Assembly (NCBI GenBank): GCA_034431435.1
Contig: DAOUDG010000031.1
Coordinates: forward strand, 1 to 64,000
Reading direction: 5' to 3'
Source of the DNA: JAHCIE01 sp034431435
Lineage (GTDB): Bacteria; Chloroflexota; Anaerolineae; Epilineales; JAHCIE01
DNA: 64,000 nucleotides
Part shown: positions 8,160-18,429 of the stretch, piece after piece
Layout of the letters: every line of letters starts with the position of its first letter
How positions within the stretch are numbered: the stretch's first letter is position 1
Notes under the pieces: generated by a model
Told to the model about the DNA's origin: nothing
The model's database searches: none
The model's input: the letters and a program-made list of their open reading frames with translations, nothing else
Position numbers and translations under genes: made by a program

Positions 8160-8720
8160 GTGCCTGACGAGAAATACAACCCGATTCATCCCAAATACCG
8201 TCCGGCCCACGAGGAGCCGCCGTCCCGCGAGAAGAAATGGCAGGACGCCATCGACGAGCGGATTCGCGAGGCCCAGGAGCGCGGCGACTTCGACAACCTG
8301 CGCGGCAAGGGCAAGCCTCTGGACCTGCGCGGTAACCCCTACGCCGGCGACTGGGAGATGGCCTACAACGCGATGGCCAACGCGGGCTATGTCCCCGATT
8401 GGATCGACCGCGACAAGGAGATTCGTCAGTTGCAGGCGGAGGCCGACGGCGCGCTGGAGCGGCACATCGCCTGGCACAACCAGGCTGTCGCCGACCTGGA
8501 GGAGATGCCCCCGGCCCAGCGCACTCAACGGCGGCAGTTGATTGTCGAGGCGCACGCCTCGGCCGCCAATCGCTATCGGACGCGAGCCAGGACCATCAAT
8601 GCCAAGATTCTCGACTTCAATCTGCTGTGCCCGATAGCGGCTCTGCATAAGTTCAGCCTGCGCCCCGACGAGATCATCGCCCACTTCGAGGCGCGCCTCA
8701 CGCCCGTGCCCGACGCCTAG
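8160..8720 (+). CDS. DUF1992 (DnaJ-homologue C28-like) protein
   Basis: The segment with Ile-Asp-Glu-Arg-Ile-Arg-Glu-Ala and then Gly-Asp-Phe-Asp-Asn-Leu-Arg-Gly-Lys-Gly-Lys-Pro-Leu (residues about 30-57) is the signature of DUF1992, a domain found alone in bacteria and next to a J-domain in animal DNAJC28. Function is unknown. The protein is soluble, charged and helical, 186 residues long, with a GTG start preceded by CTGGAG. It follows the reductase gene by 40 bp and may have its own weak promoter. Confidence 0.85.
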   Translation: MPDEKYNPIHPKYRPAHEEPPSREKKWQDAIDERIREAQERGDFDNLRGKGKPLDLRGNPYAGDWEMAYNAMANAGYVPDWIDRDKEIRQLQAEADGALERHIAWHNQAVADLEEMPPAQRTQRRQLIVEAHASAANRYRTRARTINAKILDFNLLCPIAALHKFSLRPDEIIAHFEARLTPVPDA

Positions 8721-8763
8721 CCGCCGCATCTATCGCCCCCCTACCTGGAGAGTTCGTCGCCGT

Positions 8764-9552
8764 ATGCCTGACTTCGCCTATGATCTTGACCCCTGGCTAC
8801 TGGGTATCCTGACCGTCGCCATCGTCGTCATTCCATCGCTTATGGGTCTTGTGCTCTTCCGCCGCTTCGTCGCCCCCCGCCTCAACTTCGACGTCGATGT
8901 CAACGACGCCGCGGGCGCGGCCATCCAGGCCATCGGCGTCTTCTATGGTATCACCGTCGGCCTGCTCGCCGTGGGCGTCTGGACCACCCACGCCGACCTC
9001 GAAGACCTGGTCTCCCAGGAAGCGGCCGCCATCGCTGCGCTCTACCGGGACATAGCCGCCTACCCCGACCCGCCTCGGCAGGCGTTACAGGCGCAGCTAC
9101 GAGAGTATACCCAGGCGGTCATCGACATAGACTGGCCTGCGCAGACCCGGGGGACGCTTCCAGATGACAGCACCGATATCCTGAATCGTTTCCAGGCAGT
9201 GCTCACCGACTTCGAACCAACTACGCAGGGCGACGCGATCTTCCACGCGGAGGCGCTCCGGCAGTACAACAACGTCGTCACGTACCGACGAGAACGCGCT
9301 GACTCGGTGGGGGATGGCCTGGCCGGATCGATGTGGGCGGTCATCTGGTTGGGAGCCATCATCAATCTTGGTGTAGCCTACTTCCTGACGGTCGATGATG
9401 TGCGCATCCATGCCGCGCTCGTCGGCCTGATTGCAGCCTTCATCGGCCTGGTCATCTTCGTCATTGCCGTCAACGATGATCCATTTCGCGGCTCACTGGG
9501 CATTGATGCCCACGACTACCAACTCGTCGTCGACAGGGTCATGAATAGGTGA
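8764..9552 (+). CDS. DUF4239-like membrane protein
   Basis: 262 residues with two N-terminal membrane helices (about 11-32 and 55-78), a soluble middle of roughly 100 residues with an invariant-looking Glu-Ala-Ala-Ala-Ile-Ala-Ala-Leu-Tyr segment, and two C-terminal helices (about 185-205 and 215-237). This 2+2 layout is that of DUF4239 (bestrophin-like) proteins. Function is unknown. A related protein with the same topology lies at 49529-50314. No partner gene is obvious; it follows DUF1992 by 43 bp. Confidence 0.75.
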   Translation: MPDFAYDLDPWLLGILTVAIVVIPSLMGLVLFRRFVAPRLNFDVDVNDAAGAAIQAIGVFYGITVGLLAVGVWTTHADLEDLVSQEAAAIAALYRDIAAYPDPPRQALQAQLREYTQAVIDIDWPAQTRGTLPDDSTDILNRFQAVLTDFEPTTQGDAIFHAEALRQYNNVVTYRRERADSVGDGLAGSMWAVIWLGAIINLGVAYFLTVDDVRIHAALVGLIAAFIGLVIFVIAVNDDPFRGSLGIDAHDYQLVVDRVMNR

Positions 9553-9894
9553 CCCTGAGCGGCCACCCCGCTCGCCTCATTCTCGGCGGCGACGACACGC
9601 CGGCCATCCATCTGAGCGAGGCGGCGCAGAGCCAGATAGCCAGCAGGTCGGGCTGGAAATGGTGGCGCGGCTGGCAGGGCAGGCGCACGCCGCGCCGCCG
9701 TCGCCTACACTGGCCGCCGCGTTTGCCTTGCGCTCCGCTCACAACTATACTACGTTTGTAGGCATCGCCTTCCCCACGCACCAGCCATCTCCCCGCCTAT
9801 CATTGGCCTGTTCCGCCTGTCGGCGCCCGACCGACGGGGCGGCAGCGCCTGTCCCTGCCCTAGCAACCCCCTCACGTAGAAAGCCAGGCACCGG
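9553..9894. other. Gap without a recognisable gene
   Basis: 342 bp. Short frames here have no family features. The only signal I see is the possible promoter at 9723-9751 for the downstream protease-like gene. Confidence 0.6.
9723..9751 (+). promoter_or_regulatory. Candidate promoter for the C39-like gene
   Basis: TTGCCT at 9723-9728, a 17-bp spacer, then TATACT at 9746-9751. It would give a leader of roughly 135 nt before the ATG at 9895. Confidence 0.4.
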
Positions 9895-11259
9895 ATGTTG
9901 GAGCGCCTGCGACGCCAGGGAGCGGGTGGCCTCGCCCCGTTCCTTGTAGCGCTAATCATGGTGGCCGTGACCCTCGTCGCTGGCTGGCTCCCTCGAGCCA
10001 CGCCCCAGCCGACCAGCCGCACCTCGCCCGCTGGCCCTGCGACGCCAGAGCCGCCGCCCACCAGCGTGGCCGCCGCCACGGCTGGAGCGTTCACAGCCAC
10101 GGCGATCGTGACGCGCGCCGTCGCCACCGCCCCGGCCACCCCGTTGCCCAGCCACGCCGCGCTACCGCCGCGTCGCGCTGTGCTGGACGTGCCCGTCCTG
10201 TCAGCGGCGGCGCTACCGACGGATACGATGCCCCTCCGCCCCTCAATCACGCCGACGCTACAGATCCCCGGCAGCCGCCTGCTGGACTCGGTCGGCCAGG
10301 TCTTCCAGACCCTGAACAACTGCGGCCCGGCCTCAGTGGCGATGGTGCTCGCCTACTACGGCCATTCGGTCAGCCAGGCTGAGGCGCAGGCTTCGCTGCG
10401 GCCCGACCCCGACGAGTGGGGCATGCTGCCCGATGTCGTCGCCCCCTACGTCGAGCAGTTCGGGCTGGACACGCGCGTCCTGGACCACGGAACGCCCGCT
10501 GACCTCAAGACTCTGCTCAACCAGGGCGTGCCGGTCATCGTCACCCAGTGGCTCAGCGAGGCCGATCCGATTCCCCACTACCGGGTCATCGTCGGCTACG
10601 ACGACGTCGCGCAGGCATTCATCGTCAACGACGGCGTGCTTGGCTTCGGGCAGACTATCCCCTACGGCGATTTCGAGGGCCTGTGGGATGTATATGCAAA
10701 CCTGTATCTGCCGGTCTTCCCCAAGACCGACGCGGCCCAGCTGCACGCGCTGCTGGGGAGCCAATGGGATCGCACCGTCAGCATTGTATCTCAGTCGGCG
10801 TCGCGGCCGGCCTGGGACGAGTTCCTGCGCGCGGGTGGCCTGAGCGCGCCAGCGCCGACGCCGGATGGCGAGACCCCGACGCCCACGCCAGCGCCGACGC
10901 GCACGCCCAACACCCGCGCCGAGACGGCCTGGCCGCTGACGAAGGATAAGGCCGAGGCCGGGGAGTTGGTCGGCTCCACGGGTGGCGCGTACCTCTTCTA
11001 CAGCGTTACCCTCGACAAGGACACCCAGGACAACGGGCACATCGACCTGCGCTACACGCCGGATGATCCCGCCATCGGGCATAGCCTCGGCGTCAAGCTC
11101 TATGACGCCCGTGGCGATGTGATCGGCGAGGCCGTGAATACCAGTGGCCTGGTCGGCACGCGCAGCGTCGCGCTGCCAGGCAGGGCGGGCACATATCTCG
11201 TGCAGGTGTACAACTACCTGCCTGACGTGCAACTGGAGTTCAGCCTCACCTACAAGTAG
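9895..11259 (+). CDS. Membrane-anchored or secreted C39-like cysteine peptidase
   Basis: Residues 13-31 form a signal or anchor helix, followed by a Pro/Thr/Ala-rich linker to about 125. A papain-like C39_2 domain follows: catalytic Cys143 in Asn-Asn-Cys-Gly-Pro-Ala-Ser, His228 in His-Tyr-Arg-Val-Ile-Val-Gly-Tyr, and Asp246 in Val-Asn-Asp. A second Thr/Pro repeat linker (about 318-340) precedes a C-terminal beta domain resembling pre-peptidase C-terminal or jelly-roll modules. Chloroflexota often carry such extracytoplasmic proteins, with unknown targets. It stands alone, with a hairpin terminator downstream at 11328-11364. Confidence 0.8.
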   Translation: MLERLRRQGAGGLAPFLVALIMVAVTLVAGWLPRATPQPTSRTSPAGPATPEPPPTSVAAATAGAFTATAIVTRAVATAPATPLPSHAALPPRRAVLDVPVLSAAALPTDTMPLRPSITPTLQIPGSRLLDSVGQVFQTLNNCGPASVAMVLAYYGHSVSQAEAQASLRPDPDEWGMLPDVVAPYVEQFGLDTRVLDHGTPADLKTLLNQGVPVIVTQWLSEADPIPHYRVIVGYDDVAQAFIVNDGVLGFGQTIPYGDFEGLWDVYANLYLPVFPKTDAAQLHALLGSQWDRTVSIVSQSASRPAWDEFLRAGGLSAPAPTPDGETPTPTPAPTRTPNTRAETAWPLTKDKAEAGELVGSTGGAYLFYSVTLDKDTQDNGHIDLRYTPDDPAIGHSLGVKLYDARGDVIGEAVNTSGLVGTRSVALPGRAGTYLVQVYNYLPDVQLEFSLTYK

Positions 11260-11327
11260 CGCCGGGCGATGCGCGCGAACGGCGAGTGTCGAGCCGGAGT
11301 TGCGCCAGCCTCACGATAAGCACATGC

Positions 11328-11364
11328 AAGGCCAGGCCCACCCCACAGGTGAACCTGGCCTTTT
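11328..11364 (+). terminator. Rho-independent terminator after the C39-like gene
   Basis: Perfect 9-bp stem AAGGCCAGG (11328-11336) with CCTGGCCTT (11354-11362), a 17-nt loop and a short T run at its 3' edge. It separates the protease gene from the efflux operon. Confidence 0.7.
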
Positions 11365-11498
11365 GTCGTCACCCCAACAATCTCCCCGTAGCTTCTTAAC
11401 AATGTCTGAAGATTGGCTGGCTATGATAGGGCCACGACGCAAAGACGCGCCATCGCCTACGATGGTCGAGGCATCATTCAAGTGAAGGAGAGATACAA

Positions 11499-13163
11499 AT
11501 GGCAACCGTAACTGCTCCGGGTACGCGTGTGAACCGACGGGTGAGTAAGAGCCGCTGGTGGTTGTGGCTGACGCTGCTGGCGCTGCTGGGCGTTGGCGCC
11601 TACTTTGGCTACCAGCGCTACCAGGCCCAGACGACGGCGGTGGCGACCACCATTCAGACCGCCCAGGTTACCAGGGGCGACATCACCACAACGGTCGCGG
11701 CGACTGGCAACATCCAGCCGGTCACGCAGACCGATCTCAATGTTCATACCAGCGGCACGGTCCAGACGCTGGCGAAGCTCGGTGACAGCGTCAAGAAAGG
11801 CGACACGGTCCTCCAGCTCGATACCACGGACCTGGGGTTGGCGGTCAAGACGGCCGAGACCAACCTGGAGTCGGCTCAACTCAAGCTGGAGCAGGCCAGG
11901 CAAGGGGCGACCGAGGCCGAACTCGCCGCCTCGCAGGCGAAGGTAGACGCAGCACAGGCGGCGCTGAACGGCCTGTACAGCGGCGCGACGGCGTCCGACC
12001 TGGCCACTGCCCAGTCCAGGCTGCGCACCGCGCAGATCAACCTCGACCAGGCCCAGGCCGGCCCGACCGAGATCGCGATCGCCAACGCGCAGAACAAGGT
12101 CGAGCAGGCCAAGAACAGCCTGTGGAGCGCGCAATCCAACCGCGACTCCATCTGCGGCCGCGTCAAGGATGGCGACCAGGACTCGAGCTGCCAGGGCGCG
12201 CGCGCCTCGGTGAACAATGCCGAACTGGCCGTTCAGACGGCCGCGAATGATCTGGCGACGCTGCTGGCAGGTCCCGACGCCAACGACGTAGCCGTGGCGC
12301 AGGAGAGCGTGAACCAGGCGCAGGCGTCGCTGGCCGCGCTGCAGCAGGGTCCGACGGCCGAGAATGTCGCCTCCGCCAGGTCCAACCTCGTGCAGGCCCA
12401 GTCGAGCCTGGCAACCTTACAGGCCGGCCCCGACCCGCTGACCGTTCAGCAGGCCGAGGTGGCTGTGCGCCAGGCGCAGGCCAACGTCGACGAGGCCAAG
12501 GTCAAGCTCTCGCAGGCCGCGATTACCGCCCCCTACGATGGCATCATCACCGAGGTCAACACGGCGGTCGGCGCGACAGTGACGACGAATAGCGCGCCGC
12601 TCCAGATCACCGACTTCGCCAATCTGCAAATCCAGAGCCCGGTGTCGGAGATGGACCGCCCCAAGATCAAGGTGGGGCAGGCTGTGAACATCACGGTCGA
12701 GGCGCTGCCCAACGTCACTCTGAAGGGTGAGGTCACCAGCATCAGCCCCACGGCGAGCGTGACGAGCGGCGTCGTAAACTACCCCGTGACGATCAAGGTG
12801 ACCCAGAGCGACGACCGCCTGGCGTCGGGCATGACGGCCGCCCTGGCGATTGTCACCGACAGCAAGACGGGTGTGCTGAAGGTCCCCGCCAAGGCCATCC
12901 AGACCGTCAACAACCAGAAGGTGCTGAATGTCCAGCGCGGCGACCAGATCGTGCAGGTGCCGGTGACGGTGGGCAGCGCGGATAGCTCCAACACCGAGAT
13001 CAGCGGCGAGGTGCAGGCGGGCGACGTCGTCATCATCGGCAGCGTGAGCGGAACGAGCAACGGGTCGACCACCACGACGACCACCACCACCAACCGCCAG
13101 GGCGGCATGGGCGTGCCCGGCATGATGGGCCCCGGCGCTGGTGGCCCCCCGCCAAGCCCGTGA
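11499..13163 (+). CDS. HlyD/MacA-type periplasmic adaptor of an ABC efflux system
   Basis: Membrane-fusion adaptor coupled to the MacB-like ATPase and permease that follow. One N-terminal membrane helix (about 20-38); a biotinyl/lipoyl-like half-motif after Thr-Ser-Gly-Thr-Val; a long Ala/Gln-rich coiled-coil hairpin (about 120-330) built of repeated Gln-Ala-x-x-x-Leu units separated by Gly-Pro turns; then Ala-Pro-Tyr-Asp-Gly-Ile-Ile and beta-barrel domains. The Thr-rich then Gly/Met/Pro-rich tail (about 520-554) is low complexity. The hairpin is unusually long, about twice that of MacA. ATG 11499 follows AAGGAGAG. In a monoderm Chloroflexota cell it would bridge the membrane and wall rather than reach an outer-membrane TolC. 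Confidence 0.85.
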   Translation: MATVTAPGTRVNRRVSKSRWWLWLTLLALLGVGAYFGYQRYQAQTTAVATTIQTAQVTRGDITTTVAATGNIQPVTQTDLNVHTSGTVQTLAKLGDSVKKGDTVLQLDTTDLGLAVKTAETNLESAQLKLEQARQGATEAELAASQAKVDAAQAALNGLYSGATASDLATAQSRLRTAQINLDQAQAGPTEIAIANAQNKVEQAKNSLWSAQSNRDSICGRVKDGDQDSSCQGARASVNNAELAVQTAANDLATLLAGPDANDVAVAQESVNQAQASLAALQQGPTAENVASARSNLVQAQSSLATLQAGPDPLTVQQAEVAVRQAQANVDEAKVKLSQAAITAPYDGIITEVNTAVGATVTTNSAPLQITDFANLQIQSPVSEMDRPKIKVGQAVNITVEALPNVTLKGEVTSISPTASVTSGVVNYPVTIKVTQSDDRLASGMTAALAIVTDSKTGVLKVPAKAIQTVNNQKVLNVQRGDQIVQVPVTVGSADSSNTEISGEVQAGDVVIIGSVSGTSNGSTTTTTTTTNRQGGMGVPGMMGPGAGGPPPSP

Positions 13164-13177
13164 CCACGTACGACGCG

Positions 13178-13229
13178 ACGAAGGACCAGGGGAACCGCAT
13201 AGGATGACGTCAACCTCTTGGTCCTTCGT
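13178..13229 (+). terminator. Hairpin between adaptor and ATPase genes
   Basis: Perfect 11-bp arms ACGAAGGACCA (13178-13188) and TGGTCCTTCGT (13219-13229) with a 30-nt loop and CTTTGG after it. It may be an attenuator or mRNA stability element that lowers or uncouples ATPase/permease expression. Confidence 0.45.
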
Positions 13230-13257
13230 CTTTGGTTCCTGGTCGATAGGAGACAGT

Positions 13258-14022
13258 ATGTTGCACCGAGTTATCGACATCGAGCACGCGACAAAACTCT
13301 ATCAGATGGGGGATGTGGAAGTGCGGGCGCTACGCGGGGTGACGTGCCACGTCGAGCAGGGCGAGTTCGTCGCCATCACGGGGCCGAGCGGATCGGGCAA
13401 GTCCACCCTCATGAACATCATCGGCTGCCTCGACCAGCCCACCGACGGCGCGTATCGCCTGGACGGCGTGGAGGTCGGCGACCTGAGCGACGACGAACTG
13501 GCCGCCATCCGCAACGAGAAGATCGGTTTCGTGTTCCAGAGCTTCAATCTGCTGCCCCGCGTGCCGGCCTGGAAGCAGGTGGCGCTGCCTCTCGTATACG
13601 CCGGGGCGAGTGACCGCCGCGAGCGGGCCGTGGCTGTCCTGGCAGAGGTGGGCCTGGGCGAGCGTCTCGACCACAAGCCCGCCGAGCTATCGGGCGGCCA
13701 GCAGCAGCGCGTCGCCATCGCTCGCGCCCTGGTCACCCAGCCGTCGCTGCTATTGGCTGACGAGCCGACGGGTAACCTCGACTCGAAGGCGGGCGCGGAA
13801 GTGATGGGCATCTTCAAGCGGCTGAACCGCCAGCAGGGCCTGACGGTGGTGCTGGTTACCCACGATCCCGCCATCGCCGCCCAGGCCGACCGAACCATTC
13901 GCATCTTTGACGGCATGGCCTACGACGCCCACGACACGATCCCCGTCGATGGCGAGCCTGTGGCGAGCGAGGCGCTGGTCGCGGTCCAGGTGGCCGTGGC
14001 TCAGAACGGGAGACACTCATGA
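13258..14022 (+). CDS. ABC transporter ATP-binding protein, MacB/LolD-like
   Basis: Energises the FtsX-like permease encoded next. Walker A Gly-Pro-Ser-Gly-Ser-Gly-Lys-Ser-Thr at residues 42-50, Q-loop in Phe-Val-Phe-Gln-Ser-Phe-Asn-Leu, signature Leu-Ser-Gly-Gly-Gln-Gln-Gln-Arg near 145, Walker B Leu-Leu-Ala-Asp-Glu-Pro and H-loop Val-Thr-His-Asp. ATG 13258 follows an AGGAGA site; the open frame begins earlier, but the upstream codons lie in the hairpin region and lack homology. The 254 residues include a short acidic C-terminal extension. It overlaps the permease gene by 4 bp (ATGA). Confidence 0.9.
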   Translation: MLHRVIDIEHATKLYQMGDVEVRALRGVTCHVEQGEFVAITGPSGSGKSTLMNIIGCLDQPTDGAYRLDGVEVGDLSDDELAAIRNEKIGFVFQSFNLLPRVPAWKQVALPLVYAGASDRRERAVAVLAEVGLGERLDHKPAELSGGQQQRVAIARALVTQPSLLLADEPTGNLDSKAGAEVMGIFKRLNRQQGLTVVLVTHDPAIAAQADRTIRIFDGMAYDAHDTIPVDGEPVASEALVAVQVAVAQNGRHS

Positions 14023-15266
14023 GCATCTTGGAATCCCTACAGATTGCGGTGGATGGGCTGGTAGCGAATAAGCTGCGCGCGATTCTGACCATGTTGGGCA
14101 TTATCATCGGCGTAGCGGCGGTCATCGTCATGCTGGGCATCGGGCGCGGCGCGCAGGCCAGCATCGAGGCGCAGATTCAGTCCAACGGCACGAACCTGTT
14201 GTACGTGCGGCCGGGTTCGACACAGTCGAGCGGCGTGCGCCAGGCGCAAGGCTCAGCGGCGACGCTGACCTACGCCGACGCCCAGGCGCTGGCCGAGCCG
14301 GGCGCGGCCCCGGCGGTAAAGGCCGTCGCGCCGGAGTACAACGCCTTCGGCCAGGTGGTCTACCAGGGCACGAACAGCAACTCGCGGGTGACGGGCGTGA
14401 CGCCGGAGTACTTGGACGTGCGCATCCTGAAGCTTGCCAGTGGCGACTTCATCGACGCGGCGGCGGTGAGCGCCAAGTCGACGGTGGCTGTGCTGGGCGC
14501 GAATGTCGCCAAGACTCTGTTCGGAGACGCCGACCCTGTCGGCCAGAGCATTCGTATCAACAACGTGGCGTTCCAGGTCGTGGGCGTGCTGGCGGCGAAG
14601 GGCGGCACGGGCTTCGGCAGCCTCGACGACCAGGTGATGGTTCCCATCACCACGGCCCAGGCTCGCCTATCGGGTAGCGGCCAGTTCCGCGGCTCCAACA
14701 ATATCTCGACCATCAACGTCCAGATCGTAGACGCGGCCCAGAATGACGCGGCCATCCAGCAAGTGACGGCCATTCTGGAGGAACGCCATCGCACGACAGG
14801 CGATAACAACGACTTCAGCGTCCTCAGCCAGCAGGACATCCTGGAGACGGCGACCACGACGACCGGCGTGTTCACCCTGTTCCTGGGCGCTATCGCGGGC
14901 ATCTCGCTCCTCGTCGGCGGCATCGGCATCATGAATATCATGCTGGTCAGCGTGACCGAGCGCACCCGCGAGATCGGCCTGCGCAAGGCCGTGGGCGCGC
15001 GGCGCGGCGACATCCTGATGCAGTTCCTGGTGGAGGCAACGGTGCTCAGTGTGCTGGGCGGTCTCATCGGTGTGGGCATCGCCTTCGGCGTGGCGCGCCT
15101 CATCGGGGGCATGTCGGTGGGCAGCATCTCGCTCAACCCCACCATCGGCCTGGACTCGGTGTTGCTGGCGTCGCTGTTCTCCATCGGTGTCGGCCTCTTC
15201 TTCGGCGCGTACCCGGCCAACCGCGCCGCCGGGTTGAACCCCATTGAGGCGCTGCGCTACGAGTAG
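14019..15266 (+). CDS. ABC transporter permease, MacB/FtsX family
   Basis: Four-helix mechanotransmission permease. It has an N-terminal helix with the family stretch Leu-Thr-Met-Leu-Gly-Ile-Ile-Ile-Gly-Val (about 24-33), a large extracytoplasmic MacB_PCD domain (about 45-270), and three C-terminal helices containing Gly-Gly-Ile-Gly-Ile-Met-Asn-Ile-Met-Leu and the coupling segment Thr-Arg-Glu-Ile-Gly-Leu-Arg-Lys-Ala-Val-Gly-Ala. The C-terminal Asn-Pro-Ile-Glu-Ala-Leu-Arg-Tyr-Glu ending is typical. With the adaptor and ATPase it forms a tripartite-like exporter for drugs, peptides or lipids; the substrate is not deducible. Confidence 0.9.
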   Translation: MSILESLQIAVDGLVANKLRAILTMLGIIIGVAAVIVMLGIGRGAQASIEAQIQSNGTNLLYVRPGSTQSSGVRQAQGSAATLTYADAQALAEPGAAPAVKAVAPEYNAFGQVVYQGTNSNSRVTGVTPEYLDVRILKLASGDFIDAAAVSAKSTVAVLGANVAKTLFGDADPVGQSIRINNVAFQVVGVLAAKGGTGFGSLDDQVMVPITTAQARLSGSGQFRGSNNISTINVQIVDAAQNDAAIQQVTAILEERHRTTGDNNDFSVLSQQDILETATTTTGVFTLFLGAIAGISLLVGGIGIMNIMLVSVTERTREIGLRKAVGARRGDILMQFLVEATVLSVLGGLIGVGIAFGVARLIGGMSVGSISLNPTIGLDSVLLASLFSIGVGLFFGAYPANRAAGLNPIEALRYE

Positions 15267-15703
15267 GGGGCAGAGAGATTGGAGGTTAGGGATTGGAGAT
15301 TGGTTGCGGATGCGGAGCGTGGAGCATACACAGGGGGCGGCGTGGCCGATAAGGCGCGCCGCCCCGCTGCATGTCGGTCGTTCGCATCGCTGTGCCTGGG
15401 AATCCTGGCGCTCTACCCACCGCGAGGCCGACTGTTGTCGGCTACGGCGTCGTTCCCGCCTCGATGTTCCAACGGAAGTCGACGTGAATGGTGCCGAACG
15501 TCGAGAAGCGCGCCGTCGGCACGGCCACCGTTGTCGGGGCACACGCGGCCAGGCCGAAGCCGCTGGCCGCGACCCAGGCCAACGTTTGTCCGCGTTCGTC
15601 CGTGCCCCCCTTGTATCCCCGAGCACAGCCCAAGCCTCTCACCCTGGCTGGCCCCCTTCCCCCGTAGACAGGGGCAGACGGAAGGGGCAGAGGGGCCAGA
15701 CCC
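15267..15703. other. Gap between efflux operon and pgm
   Basis: 437 bp with no convincing gene. It starts with an irregular tandem of ATTGGAG-type units (about 15279-15303). A minus-strand frame at 15442-15642 is open but matches nothing I recognise. G/C-tract repeats near 15655-15700 could terminate pgm transcription, but I see no clean stem. Confidence 0.5.
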
Positions 15704-17344
<1,641 letters not shown>

Positions 17345-17414
17345 CGTGCTTACCTCGTCGTGGGGTGATTGATGTGGCGACGGCGGCCCCTGTGGTTGCG
17401 CCGTGTCTGTCCTG

Positions 17415-17420
17415 ATTATA
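17415..17420 (-). promoter_or_regulatory. Probable -10 box of the pgm promoter
   Basis: Perfect TATAAT on the minus strand, about 70 nt upstream of the pgm start. No good -35 is found at 16-18 bp, so only the -10 is claimed. Confidence 0.4.
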
Positions 17421-17552
17421 CCCTACGTTATCAGCATCGCCGGCCCTCTGGCAACGAAGATGTTGCCGAAGATCGGAGTCCAGTATATGCTCCCGCCAAC
17501 GCCGCGTCAAAGCACGCGGCGCATCTTGATCCGATGGGCGTCGTTGGTTCGC

Positions 17553-17581
17553 TTGCGGCTCGCCACCACTGAGACTATACT
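17553..17581 (+). promoter_or_regulatory. Promoter of the DUF169 gene
   Basis: TTGCGG at 17553-17558, a 17-bp spacer, then TATACT at 17576-17581. The ribosome site AAGGAGG and ATG 17602 follow closely, leaving a very short leader. Confidence 0.5.
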
Positions 17582-17601
17582 CCTGCTCACAAGGAGGCGC
17601 T

Positions 17602-18429
17602 ATGACCGAGACAACCCCTCCCCCGATGACCGTGGCCGAGTTCGCCGCCGCACTCGACCAGCACATCCGCCCCGCCACCTTCCCCATCGCCATCAAGATG
17701 CTTGCCTCTGGCGAGCCGCTGCCGCCCAAGACGCGCCGCCCAACGGAGATGGGCTTCCAGACGGCCATCTGCCAGGGCTTCGCCCTCGCCCGCCGCTACG
17801 GCTGGCCCATCGCCATCGGCATCGAGGACCTGTCATGCCCGCTGGCGAAGGCCGTGTTCGGCTTCGCTCCCCTGGTGGACTTCTACGAGCAGGGGCACGC
17901 CTGCGCCGGGATGTACACGGCGACGCCCGCCGCCGGGGCGATGACCGAAGCGGCGGTGGACAAGTTCCCCTATCGTCGCTATGAGCATATCGTGGTCGCG
18001 CCCATCCAGCGCACGAACTTCGACCCCGACGTGATTCTGGTCTACGGGACGCCGGGGCAGGTGATGCGGCTGGTGACGGCGGCGCTGTGGAAGACAGGCG
18101 GGCGGCTGGCGGCGTCCTTCTCAGGGCGCATCGACTGCGCGGATGCGGTCATCACCACCATGCAGACGCAGCAGCCCCAGGTCGTGTTACCGTGCTACGG
18201 CGACCGCGTCTTCGCCCAGACCGAAGACCACGAGATGGCCTTCGCCCTACCTGTGGCCGCCATGGCCGACATTGTGGAGGGTCTAGAGGGAACGCACAAG
18301 GGCGGCATCCGCTACCCCATCCCCAGCTTCCTGCGCTACACCGGCCAGTACCCCGACCACTACAACGTCCTCAACGACAAGCTCGACGACGCCCGCGCCG
18401 AGCATCCTCAATCGGCGCGTGAAATCTGA
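17602..18429 (+). CDS. DUF169 family protein
   Basis: 275-residue soluble protein of the DUF169 family, which is widespread in anaerobes and archaea and has no assigned activity. Typical features are the N-terminal Pro-Ile-Ala-Ile-Lys segment, several conserved cysteines including Cys in Gly-Phe-Gln-Thr-Ala-Ile-Cys-Gln, and a C-terminal Pro-Cys-Tyr-Gly-Asp-Arg motif. ATG follows AAGGAGG. Its 3' end overlaps the convergent molybdopterin oxidoreductase by 22 bp. Part of it (18201-18324) is repeated in inverted orientation at window positions 1-124. Confidence 0.85.
   Translation: MTETTPPPMTVAEFAAALDQHIRPATFPIAIKMLASGEPLPPKTRRPTEMGFQTAICQGFALARRYGWPIAIGIEDLSCPLAKAVFGFAPLVDFYEQGHACAGMYTATPAAGAMTEAAVDKFPYRRYEHIVVAPIQRTNFDPDVILVYGTPGQVMRLVTAALWKTGGRLAASFSGRIDCADAVITTMQTQQPQVVLPCYGDRVFAQTEDHEMAFALPVAAMADIVEGLEGTHKGGIRYPIPSFLRYTGQYPDHYNVLNDKLDDARAEHPQSAREI
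18201..18324 (+). repeat. Internal segment duplicated in inverted orientation at 1-124
   Basis: 124 bp matching the reverse complement of window positions 1-124 with one mismatch at 18224. The match breaks at 18200/18201; its other end is cut by the window edge. Confidence 0.85.

Noticed and set aside
11396..11427. TTAACA and TATGAT before the adaptor gene as a promoter
   Set aside because: Spacer is 20 bp and no better -35 is seen; an operon promoter must exist but I cannot place it with confidence.
15442..15642. 66-codon minus-strand frame in the gap before pgm
   Set aside because: No ribosome site and no family recognised; cannot be separated from chance in GC-rich DNA.
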